A stretch of DNA of 64,000 bases from Darksidea phi (lineage: Eukaryota > Ascomycota > Dothideomycetes > Pleosporales > Lentitheciaceae), in assembly GCA_030770425.1 (NCBI GenBank), contig JASJFT010000131.1:62001-126000 (forward strand), written 5' to 3'. The first letter of the stretch is position 1, and every line of letters begins with the position of its first letter. Of the stretch, positions 43,318 through 57,700 are shown one piece after another. Below the pieces are notes generated by a model. The model did no database searches and had not been told where the DNA came from. It saw nothing but the letters and a program-made list of their open reading frames with translations. The translations under genes were made by a program, and so were the position numbers.

Positions 43318-45224
43318 TTACGTGCGAATAGCTTCTGCTAAGGGGCTCTCAATAGCATCCCTCGTAATACTAACATGATTTGTTGACGCCACATGCACTT
43401 CTGTTCCTACATTTGTTATCCACGCTACCAAGTCTGTGCTGCTGGTAGGCACCATTTGCGGCTCAGTATGCAAAGCAGCAAGCACATACGCGTCCATTAG
43501 ATATTGCGAACCATATGTTATCTTTTCAATCCAGAGGTATTCGCACGATGCATATCCTCTACAGCGCAAGAAGCTTCGTCCCTGCTGCAGTGCTACATCC
43601 ACTGATTGTCGCACATCGTCGAACAGTGGCAAGCCGGCGAGATTGATCAGTGTGAGCACTGCGTAAGCTGTCTCCTCGTAGGGACCAATCGAACCCCAGC
43701 AACCGTCTCATCGTTGAGTTTGTAGTGTCTGGTTCAGGCAGTTCAGCAATAGTGGTGCGAGACGTGCTTTCATCAGGTCGGTGGAGAGTTGTGGGAGCCG
43801 ACCCAAACTCCAGCACATCAGCACCATACTCAGTGCTTTAGAGATGAGCATCATAGGATAGTAAGGCGAAAGATTCTACTAAGCGTAAGCGTCATGGACA
43901 TGTAATGTAACCAGTAATCAAAATGACATACCCATTTGTCCTTGATTTTGCCGCCGGTAGCACTCCATTCGGTTAGGATGAAGCTAACGATCTTCTCAAC
44001 CGTAGCTTCTTTGCCCGCGTACGCATGCTCATCCAACAGTAGACTCACCAAAGCGTTGCAGTTAGCACTGACGCTCGGGTCGCGCTCTCCGCGACAAGTT
44101 TTTAGGCAGCGACTAGAGTCAAATTCTTGGACGATGGCCTCCGAGAAGCCAGCTCTACCAGTTGGGCTAAGCACGATGGATGCTTTAGCACTATCATCGA
44201 GGTCAGGTTCGATACCAGGCGCTACATCTTCGAGTTAGTGTTTATTGGGATTGAAAAACTAGATGGACGTACCGAAGCCGACTAGACCTTTGGTATTAGC
44301 CCTACTTGTTTCAATGGCTTCCAGGACGATTTCCACCCTTGTATTTGCCTTGAAGCTATTCCAAACACCATATTCCGCCAGTGTGGAAACAACCTATGCA
44401 TTTGTCAGCTATCAAAATCTATCGCTTGAACCATTCCGAGAAACTCACCCACAACATCTCACAATTCCTCGAAGGATAAGCACTAGGGACAGCACCCGTG
44501 CCCATACCCTCCCCGCGCTCCACAACCATCCGCAAGTACGCCTCAGCCTCGTCATCCCACTGGGGAGACTTGATTAAATAACTCGCTGTCGCAGCTGGGC
44601 TTGCCATCATGCTGCCTCCCACTATATGATGCCTAACCTTGCTGACATCAAAGTTTTCGATGCTCCAGTCGTGGAAGGCTTCGAGCGAATGCAGCAGGGC
44701 CGATGGCGCAAGTTTGTAGATGATTTTTGGGCTGACGCGCGCAAGCTTTGCATCTCGAATCTGAAATAGCTTTTCCTTGCCTGGGAAATCGAATGCATAG
44801 CCTTGAGAAGAAAGAAGACCGAGCATGGCGGGGCACAGTACTTCGAAGCCAACGGCATTGCAGTTGTTGACGTCCCAGAATGCTAGCATGTGATTTATAC
44901 TGGAAACGGCTGTTGCAATGCGGACGTTGAGCATAGGCAAAGGAAGCCGTTTCGAGGGGATTTGCAGGGGAGAAGCGGCGTGCAAAACCATTGCATAGAG
45001 CGCAGCCATGGTACTGAGGATTTTGTCGGCCAACTTCGAGGACACCGTCTCCGGAGTGATAGACGCTTCGGAACGTGATATGGCATGTTTTTGCACTTCA
45101 AAGTGGCCATCCCAGGACCCATCTGAACGTTGCGCATTCAGGACAGTAATGAATAATGACGGGAGAGGTATTGTGGGATGCCGGCCACTGTCTTGGTAAC
45201 AGTAGATACCCACGTAGTATCATC
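43318..45224 (-). pseudogene. class II diterpene cyclase (fungal copalyl diphosphate synthase-like) relic
   Basis: The readable sequence begins at the RIP boundary with DTTWVSTVTKTVAGIPQ, the conserved start of the family's first domain. A frameshift near 45170 leads to FITVLNAQRSDGSWD. Then come FEVLCPAMLGLLSSQGYAFDFPGKE, ALLHSLEAF, VRHHIVGGSMMASPAATASYL and VPSAYPSRNCEMLW. Introns at about 44453-44405 and 44270-44226 lead to GIEPDLDDSAKAS, the DxDD class II motif. After an intron near 43920 the frame reads SPYYPMMLISKALSMVL and TLQTQR, then TGA at 43708-43710, then DGCWGS...EETAYAVLTLINLAGL and an end at 43318. The C-terminal class I half (DDxxD), present in bifunctional fungal CPS/KS enzymes, is absent. 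The gene is dead. Confidence 0.88.
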
Positions 45225-48200
45225 TCTACGTTATCTTTAAGTATATAGTAATATCTCTTTTTAATATTCTTAGAAGTCCTATCCTTAATAAGATTAAACT
45301 AGTTATTATAATTAAATAAGTAAGATAATATATAAAAAAGTATTATAATATTACTAACTATAGTAAATACTTTATAGTATTAACTAGTTAGAATTTAAAG
45401 AATTAAAGTATAGTTTACTTAATTACTTTAATATTCTTCTTTATTTCTATAAAGATATAAAAATAAGTTTATATTATAACTTTTACTAATAATAACTACT
45501 AATAAAAGTAGTTATTTAAGTAGATTATATTTAATATTTAATATAATATCTATTAAATTAATATATTAAAGATCTTAGCTCTATTATAATAATACTAATA
45601 TAAAATTATATTAAAGAGGGCGGAGCTATTAGTTTAAAGGATCTTACTCGTTAGTTATCTATTACTATTAACTTTCTAACTAAGATAAATTTCGTTATAT
45701 TTATAACTAAATTAGTAAAGATATATTAATATATATAATATTTAATTTTATTATCTAACTATTTTAGTACTTATTATTATAGCTTTTATAGTAAAAAGAG
45801 TATCTTATTAGTTTAATAATATATACTTATATCTTAACTCGATTCTTACTTATATAAGCTATAAATATTTATATTATTACTATTTATAAGACTTAACTAT
45901 AGTTTCTATTCTTATTAGTAGAATGGTTTTAACTCTTTTTATTCTTAATAAATAATTATATATATCTATTCTATATAGTTAAGCTTATATAGATTTATAT
46001 CTATTATAAAGATAACTTAATTATATATAATTATAGTCGATTATATACTTACTTTACTTCTTTTCTACTTATATATAATATTTATTCTTAGAAATATTTA
46101 ATTATTAAGTATATCTTTTTAGGTACTAGATAAAAGTATTTCTTTTTAATTAACTTAATATTTTCTCTATTTTTATATAGTAGAACGTTATTATTATATA
46201 AGTTTATAGAGCTCTTTTAATATTATTTATTAAATTATCTATTATATAGCTAATTTATTTTATATTATCTTTTAAGTAATTAACGTCTAGATTATTAAAA
46301 TTAAAGTTATTAATCTAGTCTTAATTAATACTATTCTACTTATTAGTAGATTATATCTAGGCTTCCTTATAGATACTCTTAGGCTCTCTTTAATAGTATA
46401 TTAATTAGTTTATTAATCGATTATAGTTATAGTAATTTTTCTTCTTATAATTTATATTTCTATAATAATAATTAGTAAAAAGCTATTTTCTCTACGTATA
46501 GTAGAGAATATTTAGACTTTAATTATAAGTTAAGACTACCTAGATTAATTACTACTAATAATACCTAGATAGCTTTTATTTTATTTATTATATTTATTCT
46601 CTTATATCTACTTCTTTATAAGTCTTTTTATATAATATTTCTTTATATATACTTTATACTTAGAATTCTATCTATTTATTTAATATAGTAATATCTACTA
46701 TTATAGCTTCTATTTCCTCGGGTTTATATATATATATTATTAGAAATATTCTACTACTCTATTATACTTTATCTAGATATTCTTATATCTTAAAATAGAA
46801 CTATTTATTTTAAGAAATATTAAAATAAAACTTTAAAGATAGACTAGAATAGAGATAGTTATTCCTAGATATATATCTCTACCTTATATAATATAGTATA
46901 AGTTAACTTATTCTTACCTTCTAGTCGATTATTATATATTAAATCTAGTTAATATATATATCTATAGATTTCTATAATAAGCTTCTAGTCTTTTCTCTAA
47001 GTTTATCTATTTACTATAGTAATATAATTAGAAAAGAAGTAAACGAAGCTAGTCTTATATATTAAGCTACGCGTAGACTTTATATAAAAATTACTTAAGT
47101 ATACTATAAGCTATAAAAATTCGTCTTATCTAGCTCTTTTTAGTAATCTATATAGGAAAACTATTTTAATTATTAACTATAAAATTATTATTATAATTAT
47201 AAGCGGACTTAAAATAGCTATACTATTATTATATTTATAAAAATACTAAGTCTTACTTCTAAAGAGTATATTTTATATAATAATTAAAAAGTATAAATAA
47301 AAGAAAGTAAAAGTATTCTAAAGTAAGATTCTTATCTTATTATAGATATAATATATATTAAATAGTCTATAGTTTATAATAGTAGACTATAAGAATTTAA
47401 CTACGTAAATAGCTAGAGTATATATATATACGTATAAAATAGAAATAATAAAATAATTTAATTTAAATAATAATTTATAAATTAATTCCTTTTAAAGAAA
47501 CTTTAGATAAAAGTCTCTTTTATTTAGAAGAATCGTATAAAGCTCTATATATAGTAAATTACTAAGGAGGTAATTTATATATATAAATCTCGCGCGACTA
47601 TATATAATTAAACGTATAGAATTAATACTAGAACTTAATAAATAAATAATATATATATTTAAGATATAGAATCTAATAAATAATATCTTAAATAATAATA
47701 AATATAGTAGAATTTTTATTATATTAGTATATATTATATCTAGAACTAATAAGAAGATTAAGATTAATAAGAATAATTTAATATATATTAATATCTCTAG
47801 ATTAGACGAAATTATTTAAAAGAAAAGATTTATTAGTAGAAAAAAAGAAAGTAGTAAGATTTTAATAATAGATAAGACTTATATATTACGTATATTATAT
47901 ATAATTAATTATTTATAATATCTAAAGTAGATAGCTTATAGAACTAGATATAAAGTATTATATAAGATTATACTAATCTAAATATATATCTCTAAAATCT
48001 TAAATATTAACTAGAAATACTATTCTAGGGTATTATAATAATAAAGACTTTAATTAAGAATAGATATTCGTTAAAATAAATTACTTTTATATCTTTTATT
48101 TATTATTTTATAAACTACGTATAACGGCTTTATAATAGAGTAGATACTAAAGATCTTTATCTATATTAATATTTTATAAGATTTTTTAAATATTTTATAT

Positions 48201-49844
48201 ATAAGTTAATATAAGATAGTTATTATAAAGATTTATATTACTAGTTTAAGATCTTATTATACTATTTATCTAACGAATAAAGATATAATAGAATATAATA
48301 TATAAGAATATAAGTTTTATATTAATATATCTCTATAAGAAAGATATTAATTAGATAAGCTTAGACTTAAATATATATATTTAAATAGTATTTCCTACTA
48401 CTCTTTTAAATATTATACTAAAAAGTACTATTTTAATAATTTAATTATATTACTTATTCTTATTATACTATATATTAAGTATAAAGTTTATACTTATACT
48501 ACTTTTTAATAGCTTATTATTTAATAGTTTATACTACTTTCTAATAGCTTATACTACTTTTTAATAATTTATATTACTTTTTAATACTATTCTATTTAAA
48601 TAATATTAGAGAATTAGAGAATTAGGAGCTTATTTTAAATAAGCTACTTCTAAAAATTAAATATTTTCTAAATCTTAATAAATATAATTATATTTAACTC
48701 TAATTATATATATATATAAGATAAATTCTAGATAAAAAGCTTATAGATTCTATTATAATATACTTATTAATAATAGATTTAATACTAAAGTATATTTTAT
48801 ATATATAAGAAATTCTATTATAAACTATATAGGTATATAGTCTATATAGAGTTAATATTATATTCTCTATTAATAACGAGTAAAGTCCCTTCTAAAGAGG
48901 GCCTAGGTTTTATCTAAGAATATTAATAATAATTTAGTATTATAAGTAATAAATAACGAAAGTTAGTATTAAATACTTATAATCTTAAAGTAAAATCGGC
49001 TTATAAGCCTCTTTAAGATAAAAATTATATAATATTAATAGATTTATCTAAAAGAAACTATAATTATAATTAGCTAATTAAGTACTCTAGTAGTAAATTA
49101 AAAGTAGAACCTATTAATTTATCTAAGTATCTCTTAGAAAAACCTCTTTATATAACTTTATTAAAAGAGAATTTACTATTTATAAGTCTTTCTAAATCTA
49201 TTTAAACTTCTTATTAAAAGAGTCTAATCTCTTAAGTATTTTTTTAAAGTATTATCTTTACGAGTAGTATATATAGGTTTCTTAGAACTAATTAATAATA
49301 GTCTATCTATTAGAGCTTTAAATTATTCTTATTTTATAAGAATAATCTTTAATATTTTATCTATTAATATCTTCTTATTATTATTATAATAGAGTTTTAT
49401 AATTATAGTATTAGTACTCTTTTATTCTATTATCTATTATAATTTAAATATAATTAATAGCTATAGATCTAAACTATTCTATTTTATAAAATACTATAAC
49501 TTAGAGTCGCTTTTATATTCTATCTTTAAGTTTAAATTATAAGTTTTATACTTAGATATAATTATATTCTAAAGACTATAAAATAAACTTCGATTTTTAA
49601 AAGATTTATTCTCTTCTTATTCTAAACGACTCTAGTTTTAATATATTAGATTAACTAATATAACTTTTAAATTTAAATATTCTATACTTTAATATTAATT
49701 AGATTATAAATATAAGATTTCTTAATTCTATTTTAACTATAATTTTATAGTCTTTACTATATAGTATATATCTTATTATTTAATATTCTATTATAATAAG
49801 TCTAGTAGTCTAAGGTTAATTAATTATTAACTTCGATTCTTTAT

Positions 49845-50045
49845 CTTTTATAGTACTAGTTATTCTCGATTTAATCTTATTATCTTTATTATTAGACTTT
49901 TTAACTTTTATAGTACTAGATATATCTAATTTAACTTTATTATCTTTAATATTAGATCTCTTAGCTTTTATAATACTAGATATATCTAGTTTAATCTTAT
50001 TATCTTTAATATTAGACCTCTTAGCTTCTATAGTACTAGATACGC
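49845..50045 (-). repeat. 60-bp tandem minisatellite (about 3.3 copies)
   Basis: Copies begin at 49851, 49911, 49971 and 50031, each opening with TAGTACTAG and sharing TTATCTTTA. Divergence between copies is mostly C/T or A/G. Since 60 is a multiple of three, the array is frame-neutral. On the minus strand it reads as a 20-residue unit (SSTIKAKRSNIKDNKVKLDI-like), suggesting a repeat within a former protein. Confidence 0.8.
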
Positions 50046-50534
50046 TTAACTTTATAATATTATTAATTTTATTATTATCTATATTAACTTTATTACTATT
50101 TTTATTTTTTAATTTATTATCTTTACTATCTTTATTATCTTCTTTAGTATTATTATTATTTATATCTATCGAATTACTATTAAAATATAAAAAACTACCT
50201 AAATTAGAAATAATTTCTTTAAGTTCTAGTACCTCTTTAATATTATTTAATTCTAAAGAGATATCTTAGTAGAAATTTTCTTTAGTATACTTTAAGATTT
50301 ACTCTTTATAACTTTCTTTACTTTAGAGTAATTATACTTTAAATAGAGAATATAGGAATAAGATTAGGAAAAAAAAGTAGAATTTTATAGCTCTAAGTTA
50401 TTAAATAAGTATTCCTAATAGATATATCGTAATCCGTTTTATTATATCTATCGTAGTAGTAGAGATATATAATCGAAAAGATAGGTATACTAGTACCTAG
50501 TATCTATATTCGGAAAGGCTTCCTAAGCGAGGTC

Positions 50535-51085
50535 GCTAACTAAATTAGGGTTTTTTCGGAATATCGTAGCGTACTATATTAAAAGCTAGGTTCCGTATAA
50601 AGTAAGCCCTATAAGGTAGAATAATAGTATAAGAAGCTATCTATACTTATTCGATATACTTATTACTATATAGTAGTAATATATAGATAGATTTATTATC
50701 GTTATTAAAGAAGGATACGTTAACTAAATTAGAGTTTTTTTAGAATATCGTAGTATACTATATTATAAGCTAGTCTTCGTATAAAGTAAGCCCTATAAGG
50801 TAGAATAATAGTATAGGAAGCTATCTATACTCGCTCGATATACTTATTACTATATAGTAGTAATATATAGATAGAACTATCGTCGTTATTAAAGAAGAAT
50901 ACGCTAACTAAATTAGGGTTTTTTCGGAATATCGTAGTATACTATATTAAAAGCTAGATTCTATATAAAGCGAGTCCTATAAGATAAAATAATAGTATAG
51001 GAAGCTATTTATACTCGTTCGATATACTTATTACTATATAATAGTAATATATAGATAGGATTATCGTCGTTAAAGAGAGGATATA
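50535..51085. repeat. 184-bp tandem repeat, three copies
   Basis: Three head-to-tail copies start at 50535, 50719 and 50903 with CTAACTAAATTAG (second copy TTAACTAAATTAG). Each contains CGATATACTTATTACTATAT and AGTAATATATAGATAG. The third copy is about two bases shorter. Copies differ mainly by transitions, as expected of RIP acting on tandem copies. They may be a subtelomeric satellite or an internal repeat of an element. Confidence 0.85.
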
Positions 51086-51401
51086 TTAATCGAACTAGGG
51101 AAAAAGATATCGTACTAATACTATTTCTAAATACTTATAGGCTATAGTCTATTATAAGATAGTCTATACTAATACCCTTTTAAATAGTACTAATACCTTT
51201 TTTATCTAATTAATACCTTTTTTATCTAATCGACGTATTTTTTATCTAATCTATTTTTTTTAATATTTTAGTATATATTATATATTTAAATACGTCTAAG
51301 TATATATAAAGGGTTTATTATAAATATTATATATAAAGTTAAGGATATAATTCTATATCTATAGTCTAGACTAAGATAAGTTAAAGATTAAATATAAGGT
51401 A

Positions 51402-51455
51402 GAGGGGTTTAGGAAAGAGTTAGAATATATATATCTACTCTTTTCTAACCTCTTC
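51402..51455. repeat. palindrome A of the AAAGAGTAGA family
   Basis: The left arm GGTTTAGGAAAGAGTTAGA pairs with the right arm TCTACTCTTTTCTAACC across a short AT centre. Mismatches are mainly transitions. It is flanked on the right by a C/T-rich tract. Confidence 0.7.
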
Positions 51456-52942
51456 TCCTCTCTAGCTAGTAATTCTATATTAAATAATTCTAGCTAGCTC
51501 CCGTATACTTAATTCTAGTAGAAGATAACCCCCTTACTATAGAAGGTTATTAAGTTTCTATTTTATAGAAATATTAAAGGATACTCGTATTTAAATATAT
51601 AAATACTACTACGGCGTTAGTACCTATATAAAAGTATTAACGTACTACCGTAAGTTAGTAGTAATATAGGTTTAATAGTACTTAGATTTAATAGTATAGT
51701 AGGGTCGACGGCGTTATAGAGTTAACGGTACTATTAGATTCGGCGGTACTACTAGAATAATAACTACGCTTATATCTTTTCTTAAAGTCGGTCTACTACT
51801 ACTAGTATAAATACTAGTAATAAATACTAGTAAAGTAAATAAGTTTTCTTAATAGTAGATAGAGTACTACGTTCTCTTAAAGAGATCGAACGTATACGCC
51901 TATTTATATTTATTTAGAGTACTAAGAGATAAAGAGATAGAAATATATAAAGATAAGGATATTATAGAGTAAGAGTAAGTAGAGGAAATAGAAGAAAAAA
52001 CTAGTTTACGTAGGGTTATAGGTATTAAGTAGTTCTTTAAAGTCTAGAATAGCGAGACCGAATATATTACTTAATATAATCGATACTAGTCTAGATTTAA
52101 ATTATTTACTAATATCTTACCCGGCTCGATACTAGTCCGAATATAGGTTAGGTTAAATATAGCCCTCTATACTAGTCCTACTATTTCTCTACCCTTTCTT
52201 CTACCCTTTCTCTACCCTTTCTCTACTCTTTCTTTACCCCCTTCTAAGCTTTACCCTAGAAGCTATAGCTTTCTAAATAATAATCTATTAATACTTTACC
52301 TATACGCGAATCCGAGTATATTACTACTATTAAAGCTATCTAGAATATTTTCTAAAAATCGATTTACTAGTAATCTCTATATTAATAGTATCTATATAAA
52401 AAGTACCCTACTTTATATTAATAATACTACTATTATTTAGTTTACCTATATCTCTACCTTCTATAACTAATCTAAGTATATTAATATTTACTATTATTTT
52501 ATTCTATAGGATAGTCTATAATAGAGACGTTCTAACTAAAATAGATTAGTAGGGAGAAGAATCTAATAATATCTCTTCTACTCTATAATTACCTCTAATT
52601 TAAAAATAGGTACTTATAATACTCCTATAGAAGAGGAGCTTAATAATCTTCTATAGTAGGGGGTTAGTTTTATATAATATAAGGAGGATATATTCCTTAA
52701 ATACTATTTAGACTATAATAAGAACTAGAATAAGGACTTTAACTAATACGAGTACTTTAATATACCTAGTAATATATTAGAAGTAGTACGGGATACTCTC
52801 TTAGAAATAGCTATAGGTTCGTTCTAAACTTATATACTTAGGTTCTAGAGGGGGTTTAGAATTAGTAAGAACTCTATATATTTTCTAAGTAATAGAGAAT
52901 CTCTATATAGAAATACGTCTATAAGTCTCTTATATAGGTATA

Positions 52943-52997
52943 AGAACTTAGGAAAGAGTAGAGTATATCTATATACTCTTTTCTAACTACCCCCTTC
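52943..52997. repeat. palindrome B of the AAAGAGTAGA family
   Basis: The left arm CTTAGGAAAGAGTAGAGTAT pairs with ATACTCTTTTCTAA. The right flank is CCCCCTTCTACTCTTTC. It sits just beyond the 3' end of the minus-strand degenerate frame that ends near 53030. Confidence 0.75.
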
Positions 52998-53029
52998 TAC
53001 TCTTTCTTCCCTATAGCTTTAGTATCTAG

Positions 53030-54215
53030 TAATCTAATATCTCTTCTATCGAGCTAGAATAAGTAGGGTCTAGTATATTACGTAGAGACTCTAGTAGTAC
53101 TAATAACTAGTCTATTATCTACTCGAAGACTAGTATTCTATTAAAAGGGCTTTAGTCTACTATTACTACTATATAGAGAGGTTCTATTCTTCTACTTAAT
53201 TTATTAATATTCTCTATATATAATTTTAGAAGTTTAACCTATATTTCTATCTAGTCCGCGCGAAGTATACGTTTAATAAATAAATTTAGTACTATACTTA
53301 TTAGAAGTAAAGTAAGAACCCTAATACTAAATATATCTACTAATATATTCTATCTCTTTCTATATCTAAGTACCCGATTAAATTCGTTCTAAGCCTTTAG
53401 ATAGGTAGACTTTATAATTAAACTATTAAGCTCCTAACTATAGAGTATATAGAACTACTTTAATCGTACTAAGAAAGCTAGTCTAATCTCTTTTTAGTCT
53501 AACTATATACTAGTAGCTTATAATTTCTGTTCTAATCTCTCTAATTTACTATATATAGCTATAGATATCTACTAGTACTTAAGTATAGTAAGGATTATCG
53601 TACCCTTACTATTTAGGATTCTAAAAAATAATATCTAAAGTCGATTCTCTTTTTCTTTAGTAAGCTTCTTATCTATATTCTTACTAGTAATTACTATTAT
53701 CGGAATCTACGTAGACCCTTCTAGTAGTCTATTACCCTTACTATACTTATATTACTAAAGTTATATAATCGTTATCTAGTCTTTAAAAGTCTCTACCCCC
53801 CTAACTATTATTATAGCTTTAATTATAATAATTATAGTTATAATTCTAAGCCCCTTATATAGCTCTAAGAATTTAGTAAACTTTAATTAATACTCTAGGA
53901 GTACTAGCTTAATATCTTATATATCCTCTTTAGAATCTTACTATATATTAACCTAGACTACTAATATCTTATCTCTTTTAGCTTTAGTCGTCTATTATAT
54001 TATCTTATCTTATAGTAATCTCTTATACTTACGTCCTACGGGCTCCCTAGTATCTTCTTCTACCCTAATCGTACTATCTATAAACTTCTCGGTATCTTCT
54101 TCTACCCTAATCTTATTACCTATAGACTCCTTAGTATCTTTCTCTATTCTAATCTTACTATCTATAGACTCCTTAGTATCTTCTTCTTCCCTAATCTTAC
54201 TATCTACTTAGCTAC
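53030..54215 (-). pseudogene. RIP-degraded minus-strand reading frame, unknown protein
   Basis: One minus-strand frame has clearly fewer TAA/TAG codons than expected and reads as a helical, Lys/Glu/Leu-rich protein (SKNIDKKLTKEKENRL, SKLERLEQKL, then LLVLLESLRNILDPTYSSS near its end). The N-terminal side holds a 14-residue repeat encoded by a 42-bp tandem array (54043-54210). A frame break is likely near 53810. I recognise no domain; coiled coil is likely. Stops are attributed to former Gln or Trp codons (inference). Confidence 0.45.
54043..54210 (-). repeat. 42-bp tandem minisatellite, four copies
   Basis: Copies start at 54043, 54085, 54127 and 54169 with CTCCTTAGTATCTT-type sequence. The unit is 14 codons and on the minus strand reads approximately DSKIREEDTKESI. 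It lies in the N-terminal part of the degenerate minus-strand frame. Confidence 0.8.
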
Positions 54216-54781
54216 TATTCTCGCTCGTACTATTCTAGATACGTTTAATAAGCGACTTTACTAATATATATCTATATAGCTAAGCGACTATATTATTAGG
54301 TAACTAGACTATAAAAATTAAGTTACTATTATTAGTACTATAGGTTATATCCGTTATCTATACTACCTAGTAGCTATTAAGACTATTTAATATATTATTA
54401 AGAAGTATACTAACGTCTAGACTATTAAGTATAATAGAAGAGATAGTTAATAATAAGATTAATTCTATAGTATATCGAATAGTCTCTAATAAGGGAGACG
54501 TACTTAGGTAGTCTATAGCTAGTTAGTATAGAAGTAAAATTTTCTAATTATATTATTACTATCTTAGGTCTAAGGGTTTTAATATATATATATATTAAAA
54601 TTATCTCTATCTATATCTCGTACTAGATTTTGTAGAGAGGTAGTTTTAAACCTATAGAATTATATAAAAGACTCGTCGTATAAACTAGATCTAGAGTCTA
54701 GTATATAGAAGAGGTAGAGGCTATAAAATAGATAATTATAATAAAGTAGTAGAATATAGTATAGTTTCTATACTAACTATA

Positions 54782-57700
54782 TTAAGATTAATTTAGAACC
54801 TTATTATTAATACTTTAGAAGCTCTTTTTATTTTATCTCTAGCTATATCTTCTTATAATAGCCCTAAAAAGGTAGATAGAAGATCGAGGAAGTATACTAA
54901 TACTACTACTATAGTAGACGCGAAGAAGACTAGTAATTAATAGTAATATTAATAGACGTACTAGTCCTAGTAGCCGACCGACTTTATTATATATAAACCT
55001 CTACTTTCTATAGATATACTAATTAAAACTCTTCTAGAACTCGATCTTTAGATAAGTACTAATATTTCTATTTCTTAAGACGACGATAACTAATAGAACG
55101 ACGAGCCGTCTAACCTAGAAGTAAGTCTTCTACTACTAATTCCCTCTCCTCTACTAGCTAATAAATAGACGGAGATAGCTAGATAGATAGCGTAAATCCG
55201 GGTAAACGAGCTAATATTTACTACTAAGTAAGGTAAATATAAAGGTATAATTTTATAGTAACTAGGTAAAATAGATATAAAAGATACGGGAATTCTAAGT
55301 ACGATTTAGTAAGAAGATATTAAGGGGAATATAAGTACGTATAAGCTATTAGACTTAATAGATAAAAAAGAAATAGTATAGAACGAATCTATTATAAAAG
55401 AAGTAGTAGATACTACTAGTATATATAATATATATACTTTAGTAGAAGCTAAAGGGTAATTACTAGTACTTAGTCGGTTTAGTCTCTCTTCTTCGTCGTA
55501 TTAGAGCCGAGAAAGTAGTAGACGTAGTACTAGATTTCTAGTCTAGAGTAATACTCTACTATTTTAGATTTAGTATCTACTAGAAAGTATATTAATTTAT
55601 ACGGGCTCTATACTAAGGTCTTTAAGTATTATCTTCTCCTTAGATTTAGTTATATTTATAAGATAAGTATCTACTACTTTACTAAAATTATTAAAGTAGA
55701 TAGCTAGTAGACTTATAAAGTAGCTTTAGTATTTCTAAAACTATACCTATAAATAGTATAGCGAGGTAGACTAGCTATATTAAGAGTATTATTAACGTCC
55801 TAACGTATATTCTATATACTCCTCTCTTAGTTAAATTACTATACTTCTTTATAGAGACTACTATAGAGAAATACTACTTCTAGACGTCCTTAGTAATTCT
55901 AAGTTAATAGAACTAGTAGACCTACGTAGTATTAACTATTAAGATATCTTTAAAGATACGAGTATAGTAGCTTTTTCTAAGAATATTAGGACCTATAATA
56001 AGAGTCTACCTAGAAGTCTATACTTAGTATAGTACTATTCTTATAGTAATAAGAGTTATACTACTAAGACTATATTTAATATTAATAGTATCTACTACTT
56101 CCCTTTTAGCCTAGACGTTATTTACTAGAGAATTAATTAGTTCTTTAGATCTTATCTATTTCTAAATATTAGTAATAATATATATTTTAGCTTAAAAGTA
56201 CCTATCTATAATTATTATAGAAATCTAGTAGAAAAGTATATTCTATTATATAAAATCCCGTATTACTACTTTAGCTCTCTTATTAGTATAGAATTACTTT
56301 TTCTATATATCTTCTTTTCTATACTTTATATAGATAGTATATATAAGTATACTATATACCTTAGTTATAAAGACTAGAAGCTCTAGTATAATATAGTTCT
56401 AAGTTCTACTATTTAGAAGATAATTAGATACTCGAATCTCTTATAGTATTATTCTACTTCTATATATATCGCCGAGCTAGACTTAACTATATTAGCTATA
56501 GAAGATCTTTTATAGAAGGTATTTATAAGGGAGTAGCTTCTATAATATATACTCTAGTATTAGTATCTCGACCTACTTTAGAGCTATATCCTAGAAAGTA
56601 TTATAGATAACCCTAGCTTTAGTTAATTTAAGGGCGTAACCCTTTTTATAAATATAAAGAATACTAAGCTAGAGTATATAGATACTAGTCTAATATTAGT
56701 ATATAGGTACTAGAAAGTATCTTAGTCTTAGGTAGCCGATCTATAGTTCTATAGTAAGTATTATATCTTTATTAACCTTAGTAAGTAGATTATTTTAGAG
56801 GATAGTACTCTACTATATAACTATATCCCGGACGTCTATAAGATTAAGATATTTTTATAGTAGAGATATTATCTTAAGGTATATATATAGATCTACGACG
56901 TCCTTTATATTAATAGTAGTTAAGCTAAGGGTAGTACTAGATATACTACGTATATTTAGGCTAGTATACGAGATATAATAAGCTAGATACTATTTATAGT
57001 ATTAAATAGAAAAAAGAGTATAGACGGCTTAATCTACTTCTAGTTTTATAGTTTAATTAAGATACTATTCGATACGTCTAAGACGTATATCTTTAATAAC
57101 GAATTACTTAAGAATCTTATACTAGACCCTAGGTATATTTAGTCGCTCTAGTAGAAAGATAGTAGTATTTTATTTTCTAAAATAGTCTATAAGTTCGTGT
57201 ACCTTTATAGTAAGAAGTAAGTATATACTAATTTAGTTAATAACTACTAGAAGTTATATAGAATTAGGAAGGAATACTATATCTCTTTTATAATAATAGA
57301 GGAAATATACGAGTAATAGTACTAATAGAATCTATATAACGACTTAATTAACGATATTAACTCTCTACTTCTATACTATATCGTTCTAATATAGAAGCTT
57401 CTTAGCTTTCTCTACGTCTAGATTAATAAATATTATTTACTTTTTAAGTATATACTCGTATATACGGTAAGAACGTATTTATTATCTAAGACTATAGTTA
57501 TAGTAGTAGTACTATAAGTACTCTAATTCTACTATAAAAGTAATCTACTCGAGCGGAAATTACTACTATATAAGGATTATTAAAAGATAATCTACGGGTA
57601 TAAGATTATAGTTAAGGAGGGCCTTAGAATATAAAAGACTATAGATTAATATAGTATTAGCTAGTTTCTATCTAAGTTTAACTAGATAACGTAGTACTTA

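Noticed and set aside
47000..50040. Impression of a copia- or gypsy-like polyprotein on the minus strand of the very AT-rich part
   Set aside because: On re-reading, more than one frame looked equally plausible and no catalytic motif could be anchored, so no element class is claimed.
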